NCBI RefSeq assembly: GCF_025152525.1
Contig: NZ_JALXXL010000008.1
Location: 1-64,000 of the forward strand
Source of the DNA: Corynebacterium sp. p3-SID1056
Lineage (GTDB): Bacteria; Actinomycetota; Actinomycetes; Mycobacteriales; Mycobacteriaceae
DNA: 64,000 nt
Direction: 5' to 3'
Shown piece by piece: positions 1 to 8,788 of this stretch. Numbering within the stretch: position 1 is the stretch's first letter; every line of letters starts with the position of its first letter. The notes beneath the pieces were generated by a model. It did not search any database and was not told the DNA's origin. It saw nothing but the letters and a program-made list of their open reading frames with translations. The position numbers were made by a program, and so were the translations under genes.

Positions 1-776
1 ATCACGCCACGCGCAGGCTGCGGTCGCTTGGCCGCGCCGAATGGCTGCAGTTCACCCGCAACCGGCTGCTTGTGTGCACCGGCCTCGTCTTCCCGCTGCT
101 CTTGCCGCTTTTCCTGTGGCTGGTAGGGGACCAGTCGGTCGGCTCGACCGCGGCGGCGTCTGAAGTGTTTGTGCTGTTCGCGCTGAGCTTTGGTGTGTTC
201 TACCCCGCGCTTTCCATGGCGGTCACCAGGCGCGATGAGGGCGTGTTGAAGCGCTTGCGCACTGGGGAGTCCCGCGACTGGGAGGTGCTGACCGCCATCT
301 GCCTCCCGCTTGCCGCGCTCACGCTTGCGCTGATGGTCATTGTGGTGGTGGCGTTTTCCACCATGTCTATGGTGCTCCCGGTCGATCCGCCGGTGTCGCA
401 TGTGTGGCCGAAGAACCCGTTGATCATGGTGCCTGCGATGCTGCTTGGCATCGCCACCTCCCACGGGCTGGCCATGCTGACCAGTCGATTTACCGAAAAC
501 GCGGAGAGCGCGCAGATCACGTCCATGCCGGTGCTGATGCTCGTGATTTTTTCGCAGACCGGGATCCGTGAGCATCTGCCGGAGGGCATCGCAGGCATCA
601 TCGACCGCACACCGTTTGCGCTGACAAGCGACGTCTTCCGCGATGGGTGGGTCGGCGAGGGCTCCTTTGGCTCGCTGTTGGCAGATGCGGCAACGCCGCT
701 ACTTCTGCTCACGGTGTGGGCCGCGGTACTGCTCGCGGCGGGGTATCAGCGCACGCGTTGGGACACGCACCGCTAG
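1..776 (+). CDS. ABC-2 type transporter permease (5' end outside the window)
   Basis: The reading frame is open from the left edge and ends in TAG at 774-776, so the true start lies upstream of the window. The visible 257 or so residues are strongly hydrophobic, with about six membrane segments. They open with a short amphipathic stretch (RAEWLQFTRNRL) typical of the N-terminus of ABC-2 exporter permeases, so little is probably missing. It should form the membrane half of an ABC exporter whose ATPase gene would lie just outside the window. A histidine kinase and response regulator follow within 33 nt, a common arrangement for drug or peptide efflux pumps. The substrate cannot be told from the sequence. 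Confidence 0.8.
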   Translation, partial: HATRRLRSLGRAEWLQFTRNRLLVCTGLVFPLLLPLFLWLVGDQSVGSTAAASEVFVLFALSFGVFYPALSMAVTRRDEGVLKRLRTGESRDWEVLTAICLPLAALTLALMVIVVVAFSTMSMVLPVDPPVSHVWPKNPLIMVPAMLLGIATSHGLAMLTSRFTENAESAQITSMPVLMLVIFSQTGIREHLPEGIAGIIDRTPFALTSDVFRDGWVGEGSFGSLLADAATPLLLLTVWAAVLLAAGYQRTRWDTHR

Positions 777-808
777 TGGTGCAAGCGCTGCTACCCTCGG
801 AGCACACT

Positions 809-1972
809 ATGACGCACACGCAGCCCCTTCCCGCGGCGAGGAGTTCGGAGTCGGACTACTCGTCGCGGTTCCTCAAGCTCAACCGGTGGTCGCTCATCGG
901 GATGCTGTGGCTTTTCGTTGTGGCATTTTCCTCCATTGTGTTCAAGCGCGCAGGAGGGGTCGGCGCAGAGACTTTCATGGGCGTGGCCGTCGCGGTCGCG
1001 GCGTGCCTTGTCGGGGCGATGGTGCTGGAGACCAGGCCGGAGCTTCGTCTTGAGGCGAGCGCCCACGGCGGCCGCTGGCTGCAGTGGGGGCTATCTGCGC
1101 ACCTTCTCACTTTGGCGGTGTGCGTCGTCGCGTTCCTGTTTGCCCCGGCCCAGTGGAAGGCGGCGTCGGCAATCGCGCTCGGGGCTGTCTTCTTCAGCGT
1201 GTTGATTGCTTTCCTGCCGTTCTTGGCCAAGAAGTGGGTGTGGACTGGGCTTGCGCTCGCGGCTGTGTTCGCGCTTGTGAGCGCGTTCGGCTCGGTGGAG
1301 ACCGCTGCGGTCCTGCTGGCCTATAGCGTCGCGTGCGCGGTGACGGTGCCCTTTACCAAGTGGTTTTCCCGCGCGATGATTGAAACGGAGCGCGCCCGCC
1401 GCCTCGAGTCGCAGCTCACCGCCGCGCAGGAGCGTTTGCGCATGTCGCAGGATCTCCACGACACGATGGGGCAGCACCTCGCGGCCCTGACGATCAAGTC
1501 ACAGCTCGCGCTCGCCCTCGCCGAGCGCGAGGATCCGCGCGTGCCCCAAGAGCTGCGCGAGTTGCACGAGCTCACGCAGCGCGCGGCCTCCGATATGCGC
1601 AGCGTGGTCAATAACTACCGCACTCCCGACCTGGCCACCGAGCTGGAGAGCGCGAAGCAGGTGCTCGCCGGTGCTGGTGCTGAAGTTACGGTGACGGGCA
1701 CCAGCGAGGACGTGCACCCACAGTTGCGCGAGACCGCCGCCTGGTTCGTACGCGAGACCACGACGAATATCCTGCGCCATTCTCAGGCGACGGCCGTGTC
1801 GTTCGAGTTCCAACCGCGCACGGTCACGGTGACCAACGACAACCCCCGGCCCGGGGAGGGCGGAGGCACGGGGCTCGAGGGGCTGCGGCGTCGGGCGGCC
1901 GAGCACGGGGCGTCGATGAGCGTGGAGCGCAGCGCTGCACGCTTTCGCGTGCGGCTTAAGGTGGACGCATGA
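809..1972 (+). CDS. Two-component sensor histidine kinase (HisKA_3/NarL-type)
   Basis: A 387-residue membrane sensor kinase. I chose ATG 809 because GGAG lies about 6 nt upstream and the sequence before it does not look like protein. Residues 25-190 hold several membrane helices, then a dimerisation helix with the phospho-acceptor His217 in the motif QDLHDTMGQHL. A short HATPase_c domain follows, with the GLEGLRRR motif near residue 355. This is the HisKA_3 type that pairs with LuxR/NarL regulators, and such a regulator follows directly (stop and start overlap in ATGA). It probably controls the ABC exporter upstream in response to a cell-envelope or drug signal, which is inference from context. 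Confidence 0.9.
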   Translation: MTHTQPLPAARSSESDYSSRFLKLNRWSLIGMLWLFVVAFSSIVFKRAGGVGAETFMGVAVAVAACLVGAMVLETRPELRLEASAHGGRWLQWGLSAHLLTLAVCVVAFLFAPAQWKAASAIALGAVFFSVLIAFLPFLAKKWVWTGLALAAVFALVSAFGSVETAAVLLAYSVACAVTVPFTKWFSRAMIETERARRLESQLTAAQERLRMSQDLHDTMGQHLAALTIKSQLALALAEREDPRVPQELRELHELTQRAASDMRSVVNNYRTPDLATELESAKQVLAGAGAEVTVTGTSEDVHPQLRETAAWFVRETTTNILRHSQATAVSFEFQPRTVTVTNDNPRPGEGGGTGLEGLRRRAAEHGASMSVERSAARFRVRLKVDA

Positions 1973-2577
1973 TTCGGGTCGCATTGGTTGATGACGAAAC
2001 GCTGGTCGCCGATTCCCTCGCCACGCTCATCGGCCTAGAGGAGGACATCGACGTGGTGCACGTCGCCTACTCGGGCGCAGACTTGCTCGCGTGGTGGGAG
2101 GCGCTGCCAGCCGCTGCGCGCCCGGATGTCGTGGTGACCGACCTGCAGCTCGGGGCAGAGCAGTCGGATGGCATCGATCTTGCCTCGCTTATCGACGCCC
2201 ACGTGGTCGTCGTCACCAGTCACGCAAGGCCCAACGCCGTTCGAAGGGCCCTGGACTCCAAGGTGCTCGGCATGCTGCCCAAGACGGCTGCGGCAGGCGA
2301 GCTCGCGGCTGCGGTGCGGGCGGCGTACGCGGGCAAGCGCTACGTCGACCCCGAGCTGGCGGCCGCCACGATTGCCGCCGGCGAATCGCCCTTGACCACG
2401 CGCGAGGCCGAGGTGCTCGAGCTCGTGGGCAAGGGCGGCTCGATCGAGGCCATTGCCGCGGCGGCGCACCTGGCGGCCGGCACGACGCGGAACTACATTT
2501 CCTCCGCAATTGCGAAAACCGGGGCGGCAAACCGCTTCGAGGCCTACACCATCGCCCGCGAGCGCGGCTGGCTGTAG
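1969..2577 (+). CDS. LuxR/NarL-family response regulator
   Basis: 202 residues. The N-terminal receiver domain has the acidic pair D8/D9 and the predicted phosphorylation site D58 in VVVTDLQLG. The C-terminal LuxR-type helix-turn-helix runs from about residue 139 (LTTREAEVLELV) to the end. The start overlaps the kinase stop in ATGA, so the two are translationally coupled and form one system. Its target is probably the neighbouring ABC exporter. It ends 4 nt from the stop of the oppositely oriented mnhG. Confidence 0.92.
   Translation: MIRVALVDDETLVADSLATLIGLEEDIDVVHVAYSGADLLAWWEALPAAARPDVVVTDLQLGAEQSDGIDLASLIDAHVVVVTSHARPNAVRRALDSKVLGMLPKTAAAGELAAAVRAAYAGKRYVDPELAAATIAAGESPLTTREAEVLELVGKGGSIEAIAAAAHLAAGTTRNYISSAIAKTGAANRFEAYTIARERGWL
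2187..2197 (+). repeat. First copy of a dispersed 11-mer, GCTTATCGACG
   Basis: The 10-mer CTTATCGACG was found 15 times in the 64-kb window by reading both strands, and 14 of the 15 extend to GCTTATCGACG. Plus-orientation 10-mers start at 2188, 7978, 20316, 23699, 28536, 33054, 33333, 44196, 46626 and 50751. Minus-orientation copies (CGTCGATAAG on the plus strand) start at 11016, 30992, 39591, 42005 and 52725. About 0.1 copies of a 10-mer would be expected by chance at even base composition. All copies lie inside genes, in several reading frames and in sense and antisense. The function is unknown; see the findings. Confidence 0.75.
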
Positions 2578-2580
2578 CTC

Positions 2581-2919
2581 CTACCGCGGCACGTTGCGCA
2601 GCGTCTTGTCCTTGGCATCCACCACGGTGACGCCGTGGATGGAGCGGCCGATGACGAAGGAGCCGACGGAGCCGATGATCCACACGCCCGCGATCGCGAG
2701 GATGGCGCGGATGAAATCGTTGATGACGAAGCCGTCGGTCGACCAGCTCATCAGCAGGTTCGCCACGATCAGCAGAGGAAACGCCAGGCAGACGAGCGGG
2801 CCGAGCAGGTTCGCTCGCGTCAGCGCGTCCGGGGCACGCAGCTGGAGGGAGGCGGTGGCCACCACGAAGACAGTGGAAATGACCACTAGGACAGCGACGA
2901 TGATTTCGATGATGCTCAT
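2581..2919 (-). CDS. mnhG: Mrp antiporter subunit G
   Basis: 112 residues with three membrane helices and the MnhG/PhaG signature around LRAPDALTRANLLGP, near residues 28-42. The start is the ATG at 2919, which overlaps the end of mnhF by one base. An upstream in-frame ATG at 3036 would only add sequence that is an out-of-frame shadow of mnhF. MnhG is the last subunit of the Mrp complex, a membrane Na+(K+)/H+ antiporter driven by the proton gradient. It is the last gene of this operon. Confidence 0.92.
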   Translation of the reverse strand: MSIIEIIVAVLVVISTVFVVATASLQLRAPDALTRANLLGPLVCLAFPLLIVANLLMSWSTDGFVINDFIRAILAIAGVWIIGSVGSFVIGRSIHGVTVVDAKDKTLRNVPR

Positions 2920-3185
2920 TAGCGACGTCCTCTCGAGATGATGCGGGCCATGGAGATGGTGGGGATCGCGCCGCAGACGAGCGCGGCCAAAATAGCGATC
3001 TCGTAGGTGATCATGCTGGGGGTAAACAGCGTCCACACCAGGTAGATGGCGGCCATGGAGTAGAAGATGAGGTCTGCGAGCACAGAGCGCGACAGCTCAT
3101 CCTTGGTCACAATCAACTTGACCAAACCGGCGAGCAGGCTCACCGCCATGACGACGATGCAGACGGTCATGATGGTCTGAAACAT
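2919..3185 (-). CDS. mnhF: Mrp antiporter subunit F
   Basis: 88 residues, three predicted membrane helices, usual length for MnhF/MrpF. The conserved middle KDELSRSVLADLIFYSMAAI matches the family's loop between helices 1 and 2. It follows mnhE by 3 nt and overlaps mnhG by 1 nt, so the subunits are translated together. MnhF is a small structural subunit of the seven-subunit Mrp Na+/H+ antiporter in the cytoplasmic membrane. Confidence 0.92.
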   Translation of the reverse strand: MFQTIMTVCIVVMAVSLLAGLVKLIVTKDELSRSVLADLIFYSMAAIYLVWTLFTPSMITYEIAILAALVCGAIPTISMARIISRGRR

Positions 3186-3188
3186 GGG

Positions 3189-3653
3189 CTAGTCCATCCT
3201 TTCGGCAGCGGGCAGGTTCTCCGCGTGCGCGTGATCCAGGTCTGGGTGGAGGTGTTTATATGGTTTCCACAGGACCTTGGAGGCGTCGATAGGCGTGTCC
3301 TTGAGCTCGGGCCTTAAGCGCTCCTCCATATCGGCGAGGTCCTCGATCACCTCGAGTGGGTCGTCGCCAAACGCGGCCTGCACGATGAGCAGGTCGCTGC
3401 CGTCTTCCGACGCTGCGTGCCGAAAGCCCAGCGAAAGGGTGCCCGGGGTGGCGGTAATCGAGGTAGAAAACCAGAAGCGGTCCCAGTCGGTGCGTACCCG
3501 CAGCGGGTAGAAGATCACGCAGGGTCGCATGCCGGTATCCGGCTTGAACGCGGCGATGGTGGCGTCGATGCCTGCGGCGTAGATTTCCTTGATCAGCCAG
3601 GCGCTGTAGCCGATGGCGTGGCCGATGCTTGAGAGTGCAGATTGCTTTGCCAT
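3189..3653 (-). CDS. mnhE: Mrp antiporter subunit E
   Basis: 154 residues from the ATG at 3653, which sits 1 nt after the mnhD stop. A longer in-frame start at 3743 would overlap mnhD heavily and adds non-protein-like sequence. The product has a short membrane-associated N-terminus (residues 10-35) and the MnhE soluble part with RTDWDRFWFSTSITATPGT near the middle. It is a subunit of the Mrp Na+/H+ antiporter. Confidence 0.9.
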   Translation of the reverse strand: MAKQSALSSIGHAIGYSAWLIKEIYAAGIDATIAAFKPDTGMRPCVIFYPLRVRTDWDRFWFSTSITATPGTLSLGFRHAASEDGSDLLIVQAAFGDDPLEVIEDLADMEERLRPELKDTPIDASKVLWKPYKHLHPDLDHAHAENLPAAERMD

Positions 3654-3654
3654 G

Positions 3655-5193
3655 TTAGTTGCGGCCTCCCTGCAGCGAGTCGAGGTCGGGGATGCCGATC
3701 GGGTCGGTGCCCAATACGGCGGTGGTGTAGGCGTCGACGTCAAGCAGGCTGTCGACGGCCGAGGTGGAGATGCCCCACAGCTGGCCCGCGAAGATGAACA
3801 TGAGCAGCGAGCACACCATCAGCGCGGCCGAGGGCAGCAGGAACTTCCAGCGCACGTTGAGCGCGTCCGGGTACTGCTGCATCGGGCGGCCCCAGAAGAC
3901 TTCCCTCCACACACGCATCATGGACAGCAGCGCACCGAAGGAGGCGACGATGATGGTGGCGATGACCACCCAGGCGCGCCAGTCGTTCGCGCTGGCGGCC
4001 GCCATGACGATGGTGACCTTGCCAAAGAGACCGGAAAACGGCGGGAAGCCGACGATGGAGAACGCGCCCGCGGCGAACACGGTCGCCGTGAACGGGTCGC
4101 GCCGGGCCAGCCCGGACAGCCGTGCGATAGTGCCCGTGCCGTAGGTTTCCTCGATCGCGCCGGAGTTGAGCACGAGCGCGCCGACGGTAATCATGTGGTG
4201 CAGCGTGTAGATCAGGCCCGCGGCCAGGGCGTAGCGCGCATCCGCGCCCGCGTTGGTAAACGCGAGCATGATGAGGATGAACGGCATGCCGTTGACCATC
4301 TGGTAGGCCAGCACGCGGCGGATGGTGTACTCGCCCAGGCCGGCGAAGCCGCCGATGAGCATGGAGATCACCATGACCACGATGATCAACGTGTTCCAGC
4401 GCGGGTCCATGTCGAAGATGACCACCCAGATGCGGAAGAGCATGTAGACGGCCACCTTGGTGTGCAGGCCCGAGAACAGGCCCATCACGGCGGCGCTGGA
4501 GGCCGGGTAGGTCCGCGGCAGCCAGGTGTGCACGGGGAACACGCCGGCCTTGGCAGCAATGGCGATAATGACCAAGCCCATGGCCACGGTCACCGGCCCG
4601 TTGCCGGCGGCGGCGCCGCGCAGGGCGGCGATGTTGACGGCGCCCGCAATGCCGTAGAGGTAGCCCACGCCCATCACCAGCAGCGTGGACGCGGCGAGGT
4701 TGACCAGCACGAAGGAGCGCGCGGAACGCAAGCGGTTGCGGGTACCCGTCATGGCGATCAGCCCGTAGGAGGGCAGCAGCATGACCTCGATCATGACGAA
4801 GAAGTTGAACAGGTCGGCGGTTAACAGCGCGCCCGAGACGCCGGTGATGAGCACCAGCGTCAGCGGCGTGTAGAAGCGAGCCTGCGTCTCGCCTGCGGCG
4901 ATGGCGAACCAGTTGGCGGTCAGCGCCACGATCATCGTGGTCACGATCATCACGGCCGAGAACTGGTCGGCGGCAAAGGAGATACCCACCCCGCCCTGGT
5001 ACAGGCCGATGACGTGGGAGATCGTGCCGTGGGTGGCGGTGTAGGTAAACAGCCACACGCCGAGGCCTAGGTTGATGGCCGGGATGAGGATCGCCAGGGC
5101 GTCGTTCAGCTTCTTGGCTGGGTTCAGCGCGGTCACTGCCGCGACGATGAGTGGGAGGGCGACAAAAACGGGAAGGATCGCATCAACTGTCAT
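3655..5193 (-). CDS. mnhD: Mrp antiporter subunit D (NuoN/NuoM-like proton channel)
   Basis: 512 residues and about 14 membrane helices. It belongs to the proton-conducting antiporter family shared with complex I subunits NuoL/M/N. The core shows the lysine-bearing helix AKAGVFPVHTWLPRTYP and the following LHTKVAVYMLFR, both diagnostic. It overlaps mnhC by 4 nt at its start. In the complex it forms one of two antiporter-like channels together with MnhA. Confidence 0.94.
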   Translation of the reverse strand: MTVDAILPVFVALPLIVAAVTALNPAKKLNDALAILIPAINLGLGVWLFTYTATHGTISHVIGLYQGGVGISFAADQFSAVMIVTTMIVALTANWFAIAAGETQARFYTPLTLVLITGVSGALLTADLFNFFVMIEVMLLPSYGLIAMTGTRNRLRSARSFVLVNLAASTLLVMGVGYLYGIAGAVNIAALRGAAAGNGPVTVAMGLVIIAIAAKAGVFPVHTWLPRTYPASSAAVMGLFSGLHTKVAVYMLFRIWVVIFDMDPRWNTLIIVVMVISMLIGGFAGLGEYTIRRVLAYQMVNGMPFILIMLAFTNAGADARYALAAGLIYTLHHMITVGALVLNSGAIEETYGTGTIARLSGLARRDPFTATVFAAGAFSIVGFPPFSGLFGKVTIVMAAASANDWRAWVVIATIIVASFGALLSMMRVWREVFWGRPMQQYPDALNVRWKFLLPSAALMVCSLLMFIFAGQLWGISTSAVDSLLDVDAYTTAVLGTDPIGIPDLDSLQGGRN

Positions 5194-5621
5194 CGGTTCT
5201 TCGCCTCCAACTTCTTCGGGTTCAGGCGGGAATTACGCCCGGCAGTGGACAGGGCAGAGGGAGAGAGGTAGTTCGGGTCGAACTTCTCGCCCTTGTGGGA
5301 CTTGCCCACCTTGCTCGGCACGTCAAAGGTGTCGTCGTTCTTGCCCAGCGAGGCCAGCATGAGCAGGATCGTGGTGGTGGCCATCGCAATCACGATGGCG
5401 GTCAGCACGAACGCCTGCGGCAGCGGGTCCGAGAGCTCCTCGTACGGGGTGCGCGAGGGGAAGGCCTCGCCGCGCCACGCGCCCACGCCCGCGGCCAAGA
5501 GCGTGAGGTTGGAGGCGTGGCCGAACAGTGACATTCCGAAGACCACGCGCACCATGCCGCGCTGCATCACCAGGTAGACAGCGCCGGCCATCAGTACTGC
5601 GATAGTAAGTGCCATGACCAT
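5190..5621 (-). CDS. mnhC: Mrp antiporter subunit C (NuoK-like)
   Basis: 143 residues with three membrane helices in the NuoK-like fold, including the family motif VRVVFGMSLFGHASNLTLL at residues 24-42, then a polar C-terminal tail of about 45 residues rich in Lys, Asn and Ser. The tail is probably cytoplasmic. The gene sits 3 nt after mnhA and overlaps mnhD by 4 nt. Confidence 0.92.
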   Translation of the reverse strand: MVMALTIAVLMAGAVYLVMQRGMVRVVFGMSLFGHASNLTLLAAGVGAWRGEAFPSRTPYEELSDPLPQAFVLTAIVIAMATTTILLMLASLGKNDDTFDVPSKVGKSHKGEKFDPNYLSPSALSTAGRNSRLNPKKLEAKNR

Positions 5622-5624
5622 GGG

Positions 5625-8537
5625 TTACAGCTCCTTTTCCAGCATGTGCTGGGGGTTGTCTGCCGGGTTGAGCGGTGCCGGGTGCGCATCCACGGCGTCC
5701 TCCGGCTCCTCCGGGGCGGGCACATTCGGCAGCGGGTTTTCCGGGCCGCTGCGGGTGTAGTCCAGGTTGTCCAGCTCCGTGCCGGGGCGCAGGTAGCCGC
5801 CCAGGGCGTTGATGGCCTGGGTGACCATGCCGAGCACGGCGAGGTAGATGCCGAAGTCGAAGATCAGCGAGGTCGTCATGTGCTCCCCGGCGATCTCGCC
5901 GTGGATGGCGTACATGAAGCCGCCCTCCAAGAAACCGAGGAAGCCGGAGCCAATCGCGATGATGATGCCCCAGCCCGTCAGCGCGATAGGAGTGAACGGC
6001 TTGACCACCTCGGTATCCGCACCGCGGGAGAGGTAGTTCAGGCCGAAGGCCGTGGCCATGACCAGGGCTGCGACGAAGCCGCCGCCCGGTGCGGTGTGGC
6101 CGCGGAAGAAGATGAGGACGGACAGCACGACCAAGATCGGCACGACCAGGGCCGCGCCCTTGCGCAGCGGCAGCGAGTTGAACTGCGACTGGCCGAACGG
6201 GCGGGGGCGGGTGCCGGCCTCGAACATGTGGCGCGGCATGGACTGGGTTACCGCGGCGATGACCACGGCTGCCATGCCCAGCACGGAGAGCTCGCCGAGG
6301 GTATCAAAGCCACGGAACTCGACGATAATCACGGCGACGATGTTGTCGGCGCTGGTCATCTCGCCGCCCTCGGTGAGGTACCACAGGGCCAGGTCGGAAC
6401 GGTCGTGGCGGCCGAGCAGGCCGTAGACGCCGAAGAAGGTAACGATGCCGGCCAGGACCGCGAAGATACCAGCAAGCGTCTTGCGGCGCGTCGAGGTCTT
6501 GGGGAACATGCGCGGCTGGTAGCGCAGCACCACCATGATCACGATCACGGTGAGCGCTTCCACCAGGAACTGGGTGAGCGCCACATCCGGCGCGCCCAGC
6601 ATGAGCATCTGCAGCGTCATGCCCACACCCACGGTGCCCAAGAGGATGGCGGATGCCAAACGGGAGCGGGTGCATACCATGCCCACCACAGAGCAGGCGA
6701 TGATGGCGAACGGGATGAGGTCCCACCACACGTCGATACCCTCGGCGCGCGGCGCGAGCGGCATACCGTCGACGCCCTCGGTGCCCAAAAGCGTAGTCAG
6801 GCCCAGCGCCACCACGAGGACGAGGACCGGCAAAAGGTGACGCGAGGGGTTGAAGGAGTTGGCCATCTGGCCCATGCCCTTGCCCGCGGTACCGAATCCG
6901 GCGACCATGCCCGCCAGCAGGTCGTTGCCGTTGGTGGGCAGCAGCTGCTTGTTCTCCACGGAACCAAAAACGTTGCGGCGCGCGAGTACGACGATGACTG
7001 CGCCGAGCACCAGCACGCTCAGCGAGACGATGAGCGGGGCGGTCACGCCGTGCCACAGCGCGAGGTGCGAGTGGTAGCTGGTGTCGCCGGTGATCGTGTG
7101 GACGGCGGCGTCGAGCGGGCCGTCAACCGAGCCGAGCACGAAGGGCACGACGAGCGACATCAGACCAGGTACCGCGGCCGGCAGCCAGAGGCTGACGGGG
7201 GCTTCGTGGACGTCGCTCATGTCCTTCGGGCCGTCGACAAACGCTCCGAAGACGATCTTGGCGGAGTAAAGGAAGGTCAACAGTGCCGCGAAACCGGCGA
7301 CGAGCAGTAGCACAGTGCTGTACTCGGTCTCCGCGAAGGCGCCGAGGATGGACTCCTTCGACACGAAGCCGAACAGCGGCGGGATCGCGGCCATCGAGGC
7401 AGCCGCGATGAGGGTGGAGGCGAAGGTAAACGGCATCTTGTCCCACAGCTTGCCCAGGCGGCGGATATCGCGCGAGCCCGCCTCGTGGTCGACCACGCCG
7501 ATGAGCATGAACAGCGAAGACTTAAACAGCGCGTGCGCGAGCGTGTGTGTCAGCGCCGCGGCCAAAGCGAGCGGGGTGCCGATGCCGATAGCGGCCACGA
7601 TCCAGCCCAGGTGGGAGACCGTGGAGTACGCCGTGAGGTGCTTGAGGTCCGTCTTCGTGATGGCGAACAGCGCACTCATGATCGCCGTGCCAAGCCCCAC
7701 GACGACCAGCAGCCAGTTCCACGCCGCGACGTCGGCAAAGATCGTGGAGAAGCGCAGCAGCAGGTACACGCCGGCCTTCACCACGGCGGCGGCGTGCAGG
7801 AAGGCGGAGACCGGGGTCGCCGCGGCCATCGCCTCGGGCAGCCAGAAGTGGAAGGGGAACTGGGCGGCCTTGGTGAACCCGGAGACCGCCACAAGGATGG
7901 CAACGGTGGTGGTCAGGCTGGGGTTTTCCCGCCAGATGTCGGCCGCCAGGACGTCGGTCAAGCGCGTGGAGCCCGCGCTTATCGACGCCACCGCCAACGC
8001 CGCCAGCAGCGTCAACCCACCAAAGAACGTGAGGATGAGCGTGCGGTAGGACCCAGCCTCGCCGCCGGAACCCGAGCGCGCGATGAGCATGAAGGAGGCG
8101 ATGGAGACGAGCTCCCACCCGATGAACAGTAGGACCGTATCGTTGGCCAGCACGAGCAGCAGGACCGACAGCGTAAAGGCCGTCATGATGGTGTAGAAGC
8201 TCGTGTTGCCCTGCTTCTTAGGCAGGTAGGCCGCCGAGTATGTCATGACCACTGCGCCGATGACCAGGGCGAGCAGCGCGAAGAAGATGCTGAGTCCGTC
8301 GGCGCGGAGCGCGAAGGCGACGGCGCTGCCTTCCCCAAGGATGTCGCGTGCCCAGGTCACCTCCCATTCCAAGGGCGTGCCGTCGGCAATGCCTGGGAAC
8401 TCTTTCCCGAGCACGATGGCGGCAGCGGCGAGGATGAGCGCGATCGGCAGACCTGCTTTGCGGTCCATGACTCGCACGAGAATGGGCGACAAGATCACTG
8501 TCGCCGCAACGAGTGCGAGCACGACAGGGAGTGTCAT
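5625..8537 (-). CDS. mnhA: Mrp antiporter subunit A with fused MnhB domain
   Basis: 970 residues from the ATG at 8537, preceded by GGAGAGG 6 nt upstream. A longer in-frame start at 8753 is rejected because that stretch is not protein-like. Residues 1-500 are the NuoL-like antiporter core, with the lysine helix KAAQFPFHFWLPEAMAAATP. Next come the MrpA-specific middle and a C-terminal MnhB domain recognisable by FFRGHTAPGGGFVAALVMA near residues 810-830. No separate mnhB exists, so the A-B fusion supplies it. It is the first gene of the mnhA(B)CDEFG operon, which exports Na+ (or K+) in exchange for H+ and supports alkali and salt tolerance. Confidence 0.94.
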   Translation of the reverse strand: MTLPVVLALVAATVILSPILVRVMDRKAGLPIALILAAAAIVLGKEFPGIADGTPLEWEVTWARDILGEGSAVAFALRADGLSIFFALLALVIGAVVMTYSAAYLPKKQGNTSFYTIMTAFTLSVLLLVLANDTVLLFIGWELVSIASFMLIARSGSGGEAGSYRTLILTFFGGLTLLAALAVASISAGSTRLTDVLAADIWRENPSLTTTVAILVAVSGFTKAAQFPFHFWLPEAMAAATPVSAFLHAAAVVKAGVYLLLRFSTIFADVAAWNWLLVVVGLGTAIMSALFAITKTDLKHLTAYSTVSHLGWIVAAIGIGTPLALAAALTHTLAHALFKSSLFMLIGVVDHEAGSRDIRRLGKLWDKMPFTFASTLIAAASMAAIPPLFGFVSKESILGAFAETEYSTVLLLVAGFAALLTFLYSAKIVFGAFVDGPKDMSDVHEAPVSLWLPAAVPGLMSLVVPFVLGSVDGPLDAAVHTITGDTSYHSHLALWHGVTAPLIVSLSVLVLGAVIVVLARRNVFGSVENKQLLPTNGNDLLAGMVAGFGTAGKGMGQMANSFNPSRHLLPVLVLVVALGLTTLLGTEGVDGMPLAPRAEGIDVWWDLIPFAIIACSVVGMVCTRSRLASAILLGTVGVGMTLQMLMLGAPDVALTQFLVEALTVIVIMVVLRYQPRMFPKTSTRRKTLAGIFAVLAGIVTFFGVYGLLGRHDRSDLALWYLTEGGEMTSADNIVAVIIVEFRGFDTLGELSVLGMAAVVIAAVTQSMPRHMFEAGTRPRPFGQSQFNSLPLRKGAALVVPILVVLSVLIFFRGHTAPGGGFVAALVMATAFGLNYLSRGADTEVVKPFTPIALTGWGIIIAIGSGFLGFLEGGFMYAIHGEIAGEHMTTSLIFDFGIYLAVLGMVTQAINALGGYLRPGTELDNLDYTRSGPENPLPNVPAPEEPEDAVDAHPAPLNPADNPQHMLEKEL

Positions 8538-8788
8538 GGTGAACCCTCTCCAAGTATGTAGGTAGCCAAGTATTCGAAAATCACCTGCCGTGAAAGGCCG
8601 CCCCAATCCGGTGCACGTTGGCGCGCCGCTGCCCGCAATTCGTGCGCGCATGCGGTATAGCCCCACAAGACAGCAACAGGTAAAACGGTACCAGGGCTTT
8701 TTAAACAACCTGCAACGTGGCGTAAAGGCGCTGGGCTTGCGGTGTGCCTTCACCAGTCACACCAGTTACTTCAGTTACATTATGTTGC

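Noticed and set aside
3613..4824. Long plus-strand open frame opposite mnhD, and similarly 5646-7310 opposite mnhA
   Set aside because: Composition (His, Asp, Gly, Arg in simple runs) is that of an antisense shadow; the Mrp subunits are certain.
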